In this document: positions 1 to 6,220 of the stretch, piece by piece
Numbering within the stretch: position 1 is the first letter of the stretch
Layout of the letters: every line of letters starts with the position of its first letter
Source of the DNA: Actinomycetota bacterium
GTDB taxonomy: Bacteria; Actinomycetota; Thermoleophilia; UBA2241
DNA: 7,911 bases
Direction of reading: 5' to 3'
NCBI GenBank assembly: GCA_003157715.1
Contig: PMKK01000302.1
Location: forward strand, 1 to 7,911
Made by a program: the position numbers and the translations under genes
Notes under the pieces: generated by a model
Told to the model about the DNA's origin: nothing
The model's database searches: none
Seen by the model: the letters and a program-made list of their open reading frames with translations, nothing else

Positions 1-299
1 GTGGTCGCCAGCTGCTGTGCGATGTAGGCATGGAAGGGCGCGATCTGGCCGTGCACCGAGGAGCGCGCGCGGGGATCTGCGAGCTCGGGAAACCAGGCAG
101 CGACCTTCGCGGCCCACTCAGCCGCGGAGAGGGCTGGCCCTCCGCGGACCACGCCGGCGGCTTGCGCCCGAGCGGTGTACTTGCGCACCGTCTTGCGATC
201 GAGGCCCAGCGCGCGGGCCATCTGGGAGACCGAGTCTCCGGCCTGCCAGTGTCTCAGCAACTCCACCACGTCCACCACAGCGAACATCCTCCTGGCCAT
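1..299 (-). CDS. istA: IS21-family transposase IstA, N-terminal part (cut by window edge)
   Basis: This is the DNA-binding end of the DDE transposase that cuts and joins IS21 ends together with the AAA+ helper IstB. About 99 residues are visible, beginning MARRMFAVVDVVELL. Residues about 19-41 form a resolvase/IstA-like helix-turn-helix (QAGDSVSQMARALGLD, then RKTVRKY), and the downstream AEWAAKVAAWFPELADPRA region is typical of the IstA linker. The DDE catalytic core is outside the window. I chose the ATG at 297-299 because GGAAGGA sits just upstream; an in-frame ATG at 312-314 would add five residues but has a weaker ribosome site. The frame is open to the window edge, so nothing suggests this copy is broken. 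The family call rests on the HTH region plus the IS21-type end next to it. Confidence 0.85.
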   Translation of the reverse strand, partial: MARRMFAVVDVVELLRHWQAGDSVSQMARALGLDRKTVRKYTARAQAAGVVRGGPALSAAEWAAKVAAWFPELADPRARSSVHGQIAPFHAYIAQQLAT

Positions 300-364
300 C
301 TCTGTCCTTCCCATCGAGCCTGCCGACGGGAGGCACTCTACGTGCGCGGACCAAAGAGACCGGG

Positions 365-460
365 TGGGGAATTGTTTGACACTGGGGGCGGGGAATTACG
401 TGATCGCGCCCCTGGGGAATTACTTGACGCTAGAGGGCCTCAGGCTGGGGAATTACTTGA
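365..460 (-). repeat. Four phased IS21 terminal repeats
   Basis: Four 15-bp copies lie at 365-379, 389-403, 413-427 and 446-460. On the plus strand they read TGGGGAATTGTTTGA, CGGGGAATTACGTGA, TGGGGAATTACTTGA and TGGGGAATTACTTGA. The two outer copies (nearest the IS end) are identical and the copy nearest istA is the most diverged. Start-to-start distances are 24, 24 and 33 bp. Repeated transposase-binding sites of this kind are known at IS21 ends; that these bind IstA is inferred. Confidence 0.8.
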
Positions 461-470
461 TCGCCGACAT

Positions 471-908
471 CGCCTCCTTGTCATTGACGCCAGTACGAAC
501 AAGCGCATCGCAACGGAGCTGAAAGCGCGCGGCCGCCCGGCCGTATCGACGACTGAACTTGGGCTGCGATCCGCCCTCGACCCTGACCTTCTTTTCGCCC
601 TGCGAGAGCTGGAGGATGGCTGGGTGCTCATCACCGCCGACGATCACATGCCCGATGAACATGCCGCCGTGATGGCGGATTTGCGCCCAACAATCGCAAT
701 CATAGATCCCTTGGTGCCAGACGAGTATGAAGGCCAGGACCAGTACGAGCGAGACGTGGTGCACAAGTGAGCCCATCGAATGCAGCTCCAGGAGGGCGGC
801 ACCATCTTCAGGTATAGCATCCGAGGGCGCCGCACTTGGAAAACACGCGAAAGGCGACCGCCGCCGCCGTCCTCCCTTGATGCCCCCGCGGCTTCACCCG
901 ACGAATGA
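471..908 (+). pseudogene. PIN-like domain protein, start removed by IS21 and interrupted by an in-frame TGA
   Basis: The frame reads RLLVIDASTNKRIATEL from 471 and continues through STTELGLRSALDPDLLFAL and DGWVLITADDHMP to VVHK. This is the layout of PIN-like nucleases: an Asp close to the N-terminus (here the seventh visible residue), an acidic middle helix, and a late VLIT-x-DD strand. These acidic residues would bind metal and cut RNA, as in VapC-type toxins. No ATG, GTG or TTG lies in frame between the IS end (469) and the conserved start, so the native start codon was lost to the insertion. At 768-770 a TGA interrupts the frame. Reading continues sensibly past it as AHRMQLQEGGTIFRY to a TGA at 906-908, and from memory the family has Trp in the equivalent HKWAH motif, so TGG to TGA is likely. 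An ORF from further left reads through the IS antisense to istA and is not a real start. The precise family (DUF5615 or a relative) is not certain. Confidence 0.7.
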
Positions 909-1123
909 CGCGGCACATCGGCACCCTCCTTGGGAACAACTCCGCGCCGGCGATGCCGTCCATCCGAGCGTCAGACCGGCGGCCCGGCGTCTCGTGACCC
1001 TCGCGTGGCTTTGGGCTGGCCAGGCACCTGGTTGCGCCTCACAGCCGCGTTGATCGCACACGCGACTGACCTGATCGCCGGTTCGCGCTCGTCTGAGACG
1101 TCGCCTCGAGCCCGTCGCTGAGG

Positions 1124-1684
1124 CTAAGTCTCGTTGATTTCGAACGGGATGTGTACGTGGAGCTTTCGCGCCGTCACCCGAAGCGAGAACGACCATGCCA
1201 AGTACTCGTTTTGTGCGAGGTTGCCGAACTTGTCGGCGCGCCGGCGATCAGCTTCTGTTCCCGAAGACTTGAGGTAGTCGGCGTAGGCACGGTCGGAGAG
1301 GTACGCGTTGCGCAGGAAGCGCACGTACAGCTTGTTGGACCCAGCGGCGCACTGTGGCGGCTCCAGGGCTGCGTAGTCGACGCTCAGGTCGTTCCACCTT
1401 TGTGCGTTCTTCAACACACGTGCCCGGATGGCGGAGAAGTCGTCGCCTGTGTACATGCGCGAGACGGCATTGCTCACCGCGCTGTCGGCTTTGACGATAG
1501 CCGTCTCGCGCTTGTCGTATCTGCCGAACGCGTGAAGATAGAGGATCAGTTGCTGTTTCTGGGAAAGCACGGTCGGCGTCGGGCTCGGCGTCGGGCTTGG
1601 AGAGCTGTGAGTCGCGACACCACTTCCGCAGCCCGTGAGCAGAAGTGTAACCCCAAGAACGACCCAGACCGGCATCTTGCGCAT
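1124..1684 (-). CDS. Small secreted lipoprotein of unknown function
   Basis: The 186-residue product has a lipoprotein signal: RK at positions 2-3, a hydrophobic stretch (about 6-16) and the lipobox LTGC with Cys at 19. It should therefore be exported, lipid-modified and anchored on the outer face of the membrane. A Ser/Pro/Thr-rich spacer (about 27-38, SSPSPTPSPTPT) follows, then a predicted mainly helical domain of about 145 residues ending in NET. That domain has one Cys in the segment PPQCAAG, so no internal disulfide is possible. No catalytic motif is visible and I do not recognise the family. The ATG at 1684 is preceded on its strand by GGGGGGAG at good spacing. The gene is divergent from the zinc-ribbon gene, with 114 bp between their starts, so the two may share a control region. 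The C-terminal domain resembles that neighbour's in general style (small, helical, polar) but I cannot show homology by eye. Confidence 0.85.
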   Translation of the reverse strand: MRKMPVWVVLGVTLLLTGCGSGVATHSSPSPTPSPTPTVLSQKQQLILYLHAFGRYDKRETAIVKADSAVSNAVSRMYTGDDFSAIRARVLKNAQRWNDLSVDYAALEPPQCAAGSNKLYVRFLRNAYLSDRAYADYLKSSGTEADRRRADKFGNLAQNEYLAWSFSLRVTARKLHVHIPFEINET

Positions 1685-1798
1685 ACGACTCCCCCCGCTT
1701 GACCTTTCGAAGTCTACTCTCAGTTCCGGACGGGGAAAGGCCTACCGTTGGTGGCGTATGATGAATGTGCCGGCTGGGTCTTTGGGTCAGGGGGAGCC

Positions 1799-2647
1799 AT
1801 GTTCATCATTTTCGGTTGGGGCCGAACTACTATGCACGTCCTCGGCTGGGCACCGGTGCGGAGGTGCGCCAACTGCCACAACGAGGGGCCCTGGGTCGTG
1901 GCGCGGGTCAGACGCTGGTTCACGGTATTCTTCATCCCGATTCTCCCCTACGAGTCACGTTACGTGGCGATGTGCCCTGTGTGCTCGCGGGGATTCGATA
2001 TCGACAGGGATCGGGCGTCCGACCTGATTCAGGGGCAGCGCGGAATCCCGCAAGGCGAGGGCTCCGCTGGGATCTCGGGACCAAAGCAGGAACTCGTCGC
2101 AGGCGGGGTTCGCTCCCCCCGTCGGCGAGGCTACAGAGCTCTGGTCGTCGTCGGTGTTGCCGTAGCGATCATCGTTGTCCTCGCGCTCATCGGAGCGGGT
2201 CAGAAAGGCGGCGGCACCGCGCCCGGTGTCTCAGTTGACAACGGTTCCTCGTCGGGTGTCTCAGTTGACAGCGGTTCGTCGTCCACTCCGCCAGTGGCCG
2301 ATGCGTTCACGCCGGCGTCCAGGGATCTGGACCGCCTCAGAAGTCTGGTCCAAGACGTCGTGCGGTTGAACAACGGCATGAGCAACCCGGACCGCAAGAC
2401 TGCGACGTTGCTGGCTACACGCTTCTCGTCGCTTGCGACGAAGATCGACAAATGGCGAGGTACGTTCCCGGAGGCGAGCCCGTCGACCAGGCGGCTGAGC
2501 AGGTGCGCCGTTGTAAATGCACGGGCTATCGCGGCCATGCTTCGCAATCCCACGAAACACATCATCCGGAACTACGACAGGTCGCGACTTGCGTTCAACA
2601 AAGCGTGGGACAACTGGACCCCCAGCGCGGCCCTAATGGGGTTGTGA
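1799..2647 (+). CDS. Membrane-anchored zinc-ribbon protein with exported helical domain
   Basis: The product is 282 residues from the ATG at 1799. AGGGGGAG (1789-1796) precedes this ATG, and the family begins at this point with MFIIFGWG. An upstream in-frame start at 1748 lacks such support. Residues 1-66 are a zinc-ribbon of the zinc_ribbon_15 type: CANC (23-26), the segment WFTVFFIPILPYESRY (40-55) and CPVC (59-62), four cysteines for one zinc. A basic stretch (RSPRRRG, 105-111) precedes a single membrane helix at about 113-133. By the positive-inside rule the ribbon is cytoplasmic and the rest outside. The linker contains a perfect 10-residue duplication (GVSVDNGSSS/GVSVDSGSSS) that should be flexible. 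The last ~110 residues look helical and polar with one Cys (RRLSRCAVVN). This is a plausible link between an envelope signal and a cytoplasmic partner, but no ligand or partner can be named. The gene is divergent from the lipoprotein gene. Confidence 0.85.
   Translation: MFIIFGWGRTTMHVLGWAPVRRCANCHNEGPWVVARVRRWFTVFFIPILPYESRYVAMCPVCSRGFDIDRDRASDLIQGQRGIPQGEGSAGISGPKQELVAGGVRSPRRRGYRALVVVGVAVAIIVVLALIGAGQKGGGTAPGVSVDNGSSSGVSVDSGSSSTPPVADAFTPASRDLDRLRSLVQDVVRLNNGMSNPDRKTATLLATRFSSLATKIDKWRGTFPEASPSTRRLSRCAVVNARAIAAMLRNPTKHIIRNYDRSRLAFNKAWDNWTPSAALMGL
2225..2284 (+). repeat. 30-bp in-frame tandem duplication in the zinc-ribbon gene linker
   Basis: Two adjacent 30-bp units (2225-2254 and 2255-2284) share GGTGTCTCAGTTGACA exactly and differ at only a few bases later. 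They encode GVSVDNGSSS and GVSVDSGSSS. The near identity at DNA level suggests a recent slippage duplication that lengthened the extracytoplasmic linker without breaking the frame. Confidence 0.9.
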
Positions 2648-3039
2648 GAGGCGCCGATTATCGATCGCCGTTGGCGGCGTGGTTGCCGCGAGGCTCAAGG
2701 TTGGCGTGTCCAGAAGGGCAGATGTGTCAGGCGGGGCGAAAGGCCAACTGGGGCCAGTCAGGCGTTGACGTCTCGAGCTGCAGAGCCCCACTGGCAGACC
2801 GATCGACGCTCGGATAAGCGGGCCCCCAACGGCGGCCGCACGCGAACCGGTGAGCAAACGGTCTGTGCCCTGCGACCCCGTCGCCGCCAACGGCTGCCGT
2901 CCGCCAACATTCTGCCAACGCCGCATCTGAACGGCGCCGGACTTCGGTGAACTTCGACAGACGGCAGCCCCAACAAAACGGCTGCAAAATGCTGGATAGA
3001 TGAACGCGGCCGGACACGGCCGGACCCACTCTCGTGCCA
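2648..3039. other. Gene-free stretch with clustered GCCAAC motifs and an inverted repeat
   Basis: I see no convincing gene on either strand; the ORFs present are Arg/Pro/Ala-rich and match no family. The stretch contains six copies of the hexamer GCCAAC or its complement: GTTGGC at 2670-2675 and 2700-2705, and GCCAAC at 2743-2748, 2886-2891, 2903-2908 and 2914-2919. A perfect 10-bp inverted repeat, GGCTGCCGTC (2892-2901) and GACGGCAGCC (2960-2969), flanks two of them. A 9-bp direct repeat, CGGCCGGAC (3007-3015 and 3017-3025), lies just before the tRNA fragment. Repeated short sites beside a tRNA 3' end are what integrase arm-binding sites look like, but this is inference and no integrase gene is in the window. 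Confidence 0.45.
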
Positions 3040-3096
3040 CTCATAATCCGGTCCCGTTCACGCGGCGTGGGGGTTCAATTCCCCCCTCCGGCACCA
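3040..3096 (+). other. 3' fragment of a leucine-type tRNA, probable att-site scar
   Basis: From 3040 the sequence reads as the 3' part of a class II tRNA. There is an anticodon-loop-like CTCATAA (3040-3046), a 3' anticodon strand TCCGG (3047-3051), and a long 17-nt variable region (3052-3068). A perfect T arm follows, GGGGG/TTCAATT/CCCCC (3069-3085), then acceptor strand CTCCGGC (3086-3092), discriminator A and encoded CCA (3094-3096). The long variable arm and GCCGGAG-type acceptor fit tRNA-Leu. A normal Leu(CAA) loop would be CTCAAAA, so this copy has an odd base. No matching CCGGA precedes the loop and no proper D arm can be drawn, so it is not a complete tRNA. Integrases commonly leave such 3' pieces. 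In this orientation the inserted element would lie to the left, with the intact tRNA beyond it. Confidence 0.65.
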
Positions 3097-3292
3097 GAAG
3101 GCCCTGCCGAGGGGCGAGCCTCAGTGGTGCCGCGCGACTCCGGACGCTCGGTCTCGCTCGTCTCCAGCCAACATCGGGCCGACGACTGTCAACGATTGCG
3201 ACAGGCACAGCGTGTCCTACTAGCGGCTGACCGCGGCGGATCTGCCGGGTGGGTGTTCCCAGCAGGGACCGGCCGCTTCAAAGTGAGTTTCA

Positions 3293-3367
3293 TAACCTTG
3301 ACCTGTGTGGCAGTATGTTCAAGGTTATTTCCTAACCTTGAGTAAGGAACCGTTGTGGCCAAGGTTG
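3293..3367. promoter_or_regulatory. Four-half-site operator array in front of the Fic gene
   Basis: The motif TAACCTTGA alternates with its complement TCAAGGTTA. It lies at 3293-3301 (forward), 3319-3327 (reverse), 3333-3341 (forward) and, imperfectly, 3359-3367 (reverse, CCAAGGTTG, 7 of 9 matches, inside the first codons). Forward-to-reverse spacing is 26 bp in both pairs, so the array is two copies of one 40-bp-period unit. The middle two copies form a perfect 9-bp-arm palindrome with a 5-bp spacer. The array covers the probable promoter region and runs past the AAGGA ribosome site to the GTG start. It should bind a dimeric repressor, plausibly the Fic protein's own C-terminal winged helix. 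No confident -35/-10 pair is visible, although TATGTT at 3314-3319 could be a -10. Confidence 0.75.
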
Positions 3368-4626
3368 TGAAGCGTCACTGGACCATCGATGCAAGCGCGG
3401 GTCTGGCCCGCACGGATCGCCGCTCCTGTGACCACGAAGCCTATGTTCCCGACCCGCTGGTCGGTCGTGCGGTCATCATGGAGGGGCCAGTCGCGGCGGA
3501 TGTCAGCGACGCCGAAGCCGCTTTGGTCCGCCTCGATCTTGTAGCCGGTGCGCTGTCCGACAGCGAGGCGTTGGCGCGCCTGCTGCTGCGCGCTGAATCA
3601 GTGGCCTCCTCACGGATCGAGGGGCTTGAGATCGGGGCCCGTCGTCTTCTGCACGCCGACGCCGAGCGCGATCTGGGAGAGGCGACCCGCGATGTGACTG
3701 CCGCCGAGGTACTCGGCAACATCGACGCCATGCTCTACGCCGTCGAGAGCATCGGTGAGGGCGGTCCCCTGTCTGTCGATCTGCTCCTCGAGATTCATCG
3801 CCGTCTGCTCTCAGGCACCCGCCTGGAGCACCACGGCGGCCGCCTGCGGGAGAAGCAGAACTGGATCGGCGGCTCGTCCTTCAATCCCTGTTCGGCCGAA
3901 TATGTACCGCCCCCCCGCGAACTCGTCCCTGAGTTGCTCGCTGACTTGTGCGAGTTTGGCAACGACGATTCACTGCCTGCCGTCGCCCAAGCAGCCCTTG
4001 CTCACGCGCAGTTTGAGACGATCCATCCGTTCGTCGATGGCAACGGCAGAGTGGGGCGCGCGCTCATCCACTTGATCCTGCGTCGCCGCGGTGTGGTGTC
4101 GCGGGTCCTGCCGCCGGTATCGCTGATCCTCGCGACGTGGGCGAAGGAGTACGTTGAGGCGCTTACTCGGACGCGCTACTTGGGGTCGGCGAACTCGTCC
4201 GCTGCCCAGGATGGTCTGAACCGCTGGCTTGGGCTATTCGCGGCGGCCACGAAGCGATCGGTGGCCGACGCCGCCGCCTTCGAGGAGCGCATCGAGGTTC
4301 TCGAGGGAGTCTGGCGGGAACGCCTCGGACGCGTCCGGGCCGACTCCGCGGCCGACCTCTTGCTGCGCCGGTTGCCCGGCGCACCGATCGTCACCGTGGC
4401 GAGCGCGGCCGAGCTGATCGGTCGCAGTACCCAGGCGGCCAATGAAGCGATCACTCGTTTGGTCGGCGCCAAGGTCCTCTCGCAAACGACTGTGGGCAGG
4501 CGAAACCGCGCCTTCGAGGCCGCCGAGGTGATTCACGCCTTCACTGACCTCGAGCGCCGGCTCGCCAGTCCGGCGGGAGATACGCGTACGGCGCCACCCG
4601 CCCGCAAAGTGCCACGTCGAAACTGA
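3355..4626 (+). CDS. Fic-family AMP-transferase with N-terminal inhibitory motif and C-terminal winged helix
   Basis: Fic enzymes move AMP (sometimes another nucleotide group) from a nucleotide onto a hydroxyl side chain of a target protein. The 423-residue product carries the complete signature HPFVDGNGRVGR at 224-235: His224 is the catalytic base, and Asp228, Asn230 and the two arginines bind metal and phosphates. Upstream, SSRIEG (85-90) fits the [S/T]xxxE[G/N] inhibitory helix, whose Glu (89) blocks ATP binding. Lying N-terminal to the Fic core, it makes this a class II, self-inhibited Fic. The first ~100 residues fit the Fic_N domain. Residues about 343-390 form a winged helix (ASAAELIGRSTQAANEAI, wing around VGRRNR). 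Length and layout match Fic_N-Fic-wHTH proteins. The GTG start has AAGGA just upstream. No separate antitoxin gene adjoins it, as expected for class II. The target protein is unknown. Self-regulation through the half-site array is inferred. Confidence 0.92.
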   Translation: MAKVVKRHWTIDASAGLARTDRRSCDHEAYVPDPLVGRAVIMEGPVAADVSDAEAALVRLDLVAGALSDSEALARLLLRAESVASSRIEGLEIGARRLLHADAERDLGEATRDVTAAEVLGNIDAMLYAVESIGEGGPLSVDLLLEIHRRLLSGTRLEHHGGRLREKQNWIGGSSFNPCSAEYVPPPRELVPELLADLCEFGNDDSLPAVAQAALAHAQFETIHPFVDGNGRVGRALIHLILRRRGVVSRVLPPVSLILATWAKEYVEALTRTRYLGSANSSAAQDGLNRWLGLFAAATKRSVADAAAFEERIEVLEGVWRERLGRVRADSAADLLLRRLPGAPIVTVASAAELIGRSTQAANEAITRLVGAKVLSQTTVGRRNRAFEAAEVIHAFTDLERRLASPAGDTRTAPPARKVPRRN

Positions 4627-4660
4627 CCGGCGCCCCGCCGCGAAATCGAGTCTGTGCGGT

Positions 4661-4714
4661 CGGTCTCAGAAACGGAGGGAATGGCGGCCGCCGATAGCCG
4701 AGACCGGCCCTCCG
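4661..4714. terminator. Interlocked inverted repeats between convergent genes, possible terminator
   Basis: Two 7-bp inverted repeats overlap: CGGTCTC (4661-4667) with GAGACCG (4700-4706), and CGGAGGG (4673-4679) with CCCTCCG (4708-4714). Between them lies the palindrome GGCGGCCGCC (4683-4692). They fill the 98-bp gap between the Fic and radical SAM stop codons. There is no T-run on either strand, so an ordinary intrinsic terminator is not shown. In RNA the two stems would compete or form a pseudoknot. Confidence 0.3.
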
Positions 4715-4724
4715 GTGCCGCCCG

Positions 4725-6125
4725 CTAACGCTCGCTGAGGACAGGTTCGGGTGCGACCTCGCGCTCCGTCTCCGCGCCTTCTTTCTTCTCTTCCTCTTCG
4801 TCCCACAGGGGCTCGTAGACGCGCGTCACGTCGGCCGAGTACTGATCGAGCGCCCCGCAGAGTCCGGTGACCAGGCTCTCGGCGCCTTCGTGCGTGGGCC
4901 GGGCGCCCGTCTGGGCCATGATCTCGCGCGACTGGTTGGGGTTGTCGATCAGCATGCAGGGCATGAGCAGGTTGTGGTTGAAGGGCTGGCGGTCGCGGAT
5001 CTCCCTGAAGTAGGGGCCGTTGAACGCCTCGGCAAGCGACGTGTCGGCGATGTTGTCGGTGGCGAAGTGGGTGAAGATGCAGGGCTCGACCCAGCCTTCG
5101 TTGTTGATGTGCATGTAGTGCTTGCCGGCGATGCAGCCGCCCACCCAGGGGGCGTCGCCCCAGAAGTCGACGGGGAACATGGCCTTCGTGTTGCGCAGGC
5201 GCTGAATGCCCAGGCGGATCTCGTTGCGCTGCTCCGGGGTGGGCATGAGCGTCGGGTCGGGGGCGCCGCCCACCGGCATGTAGAGAAAGTGCCACGACAG
5301 CGCGGCGCCCTTGGCCACCAGCGGATCGACGAACTCGTCGCTCAGGAGCATCGGCCAGTTGTGGCGCGTCACGGTAGCCGAGTAGCCGAACAGCACCCCG
5401 TTGGCCCTGAGCAGGTCCATGGTGCGCATGAGCTCGCGGTAGGTGCCGGGGCCGCGGCGCTCGTCGGTGGCTTTGGCATCGCCCTCGATGCTCAGCATGA
5501 GGGCCGCGTTGCCGAGCTTAGCCAGCCGCTCGACGTGGGCGGGGGAGACGAGCGTGCCGTTCGTGAATATCTGGAAGTAGGTGTTCGGGTTGGCGGCCAC
5601 GACGTCGAGCAGGTCGCGGCGCATGAAGGGCTCGCCGCCCAGCACCGTTATGAGATAGACGCCCATCTCGGCGGCTTCGTCGACGATGCGCTGAAGAAGC
5701 GGCGCCGGCATGTCGCTTTGCGAGGAGTAGCGGCTGGCATAGCAGCCTTCGCAGTGGAGATTGCAGCGCATCGTCGGGCTCACGAGAACGACGAACGGTG
5801 TGCGCAGGCCCGTCTCGGCCGTGAAGTCCTGGCGCTTCTGCGAGCCGCGCAGCAGGGCGTTGACCACGAAGGCGTTGATGAAGCCGTCGCGGCAGACGGG
5901 GCTGAGGTCGTGCACGACGTGGCGCGCGATCTTGAGGGCCGGGTGGTTCTCCTTGACCTTCTCCTTGACGAACCGCATCTCGGCCTTGTGGTTGTCCGGA
6001 GTGATCTTCTCGGCTAACCCGATGGCGCGCACGATGCTCTTCTTGTCGTCGCTGGCCGCCAGCTTGAACATCTCTTTGATGATGCCTCTCTGGACGGAGC
6101 CGTACAGGCCGTCGGTGGTGCTCAC
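4725..6125 (-). CDS. Radical SAM enzyme with C-terminal SPASM-like cysteines, substrate unknown
   Basis: The 466-residue protein has the radical SAM iron-sulfur motif CNLHCEGC (Cys 121, 125, 128) followed by Tyr129, and the SAM-binding GGEP at 163-166. It should cleave S-adenosylmethionine to a 5'-deoxyadenosyl radical and abstract a hydrogen from a substrate. C-terminal cysteines at 331 (GGCIAG), 349 (EPCIF), 390 (MPCML) and 423 (GLCGAL) suggest a second, SPASM- or twitch-like cluster, common in enzymes that modify peptides or other large substrates. An N-terminal ~110-residue domain (VKENHPALKIARHVVHDL and onward) precedes the core and is not one I can name. The tail is strongly acidic (DEEEEKKEGAETERE). 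The start is GTG at 6125 with AGGAG upstream on its strand. No precursor-peptide gene adjoins it; it is divergent from the marR-MFS operon and may share its control region. HpnH-like or MoaA-like activity cannot be ruled out. Confidence 0.88.
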   Translation of the reverse strand: MSTTDGLYGSVQRGIIKEMFKLAASDDKKSIVRAIGLAEKITPDNHKAEMRFVKEKVKENHPALKIARHVVHDLSPVCRDGFINAFVVNALLRGSQKRQDFTAETGLRTPFVVLVSPTMRCNLHCEGCYASRYSSQSDMPAPLLQRIVDEAAEMGVYLITVLGGEPFMRRDLLDVVAANPNTYFQIFTNGTLVSPAHVERLAKLGNAALMLSIEGDAKATDERRGPGTYRELMRTMDLLRANGVLFGYSATVTRHNWPMLLSDEFVDPLVAKGAALSWHFLYMPVGGAPDPTLMPTPEQRNEIRLGIQRLRNTKAMFPVDFWGDAPWVGGCIAGKHYMHINNEGWVEPCIFTHFATDNIADTSLAEAFNGPYFREIRDRQPFNHNLLMPCMLIDNPNQSREIMAQTGARPTHEGAESLVTGLCGALDQYSADVTRVYEPLWDEEEEKKEGAETEREVAPEPVLSER

Positions 6126-6220
6126 TGCGTGCTCCTCTCGGTTCCGCTCAGTTCCGCCTGATCATCGCGCCCGCGCTCGCGGGCGCCCCGGCCGGGCTTC
6201 GAGAAAGCGATCCTGCCGGC

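Larger units (their letters stand above)
1..469 (-). mobile_element. IS21-family insertion sequence, one end only (transposase-proximal)
   Basis: The segment holds the beginning of an IstA transposase pointing out of the window, then about 165 bp of non-coding DNA with four copies of a GGGGAATT-containing repeat, then the terminal bases. Read on the minus strand the end begins TGTCGGCGATCAAGTAATTC, matching the TGT...ACA ends and multiple internal end-repeats known for IS21 elements. The boundary at 469 is set by that TGT and by the adjacent start of coding similarity to a PIN-like gene at 471. istB and the far end lie outside the window, so the target duplication cannot be checked here. Confidence 0.85.

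Noticed and set aside
30..770. Long plus-strand ORF joining the IS21 end to the PIN-like gene
   Set aside because: Its first ~145 codons are antisense to istA and the IS terminal repeats; only the part after 470 resembles a protein family. A read-through fusion product is possible but unsupported.
768..770. TGA as selenocysteine, or a genetic code with TGA = Trp
   Set aside because: TGA is used as the normal stop at 2645, 4624 and 6931, and no selenocysteine insertion element or reason for Sec in a PIN-like protein is seen.
909..1123. Short ORFs between the PIN-like remnant and the lipoprotein gene
   Set aside because: The Arg/Ala/Pro-rich frames on both strands have no ribosome site or family similarity; nothing else is recognised in this stretch.
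3009..3096. Complete class II tRNA with GCCGGAC as 5' acceptor strand
   Set aside because: The length would fit, but the acceptor has one mismatch, the D arm is poor, and no 5' anticodon stem precedes CTCATAA.
3097..3292. ORF running across the tRNA fragment toward the Fic operator
   Set aside because: It begins inside the tRNA-like sequence, has no ribosome site, and its composition is non-coding. I see no gene in this stretch.
4890..6017. 375-codon ORF on the plus strand
   Set aside because: It is antisense to the radical SAM gene, with a His/Val/Ala/Gly-rich composition typical of a shadow frame in GC-rich DNA.
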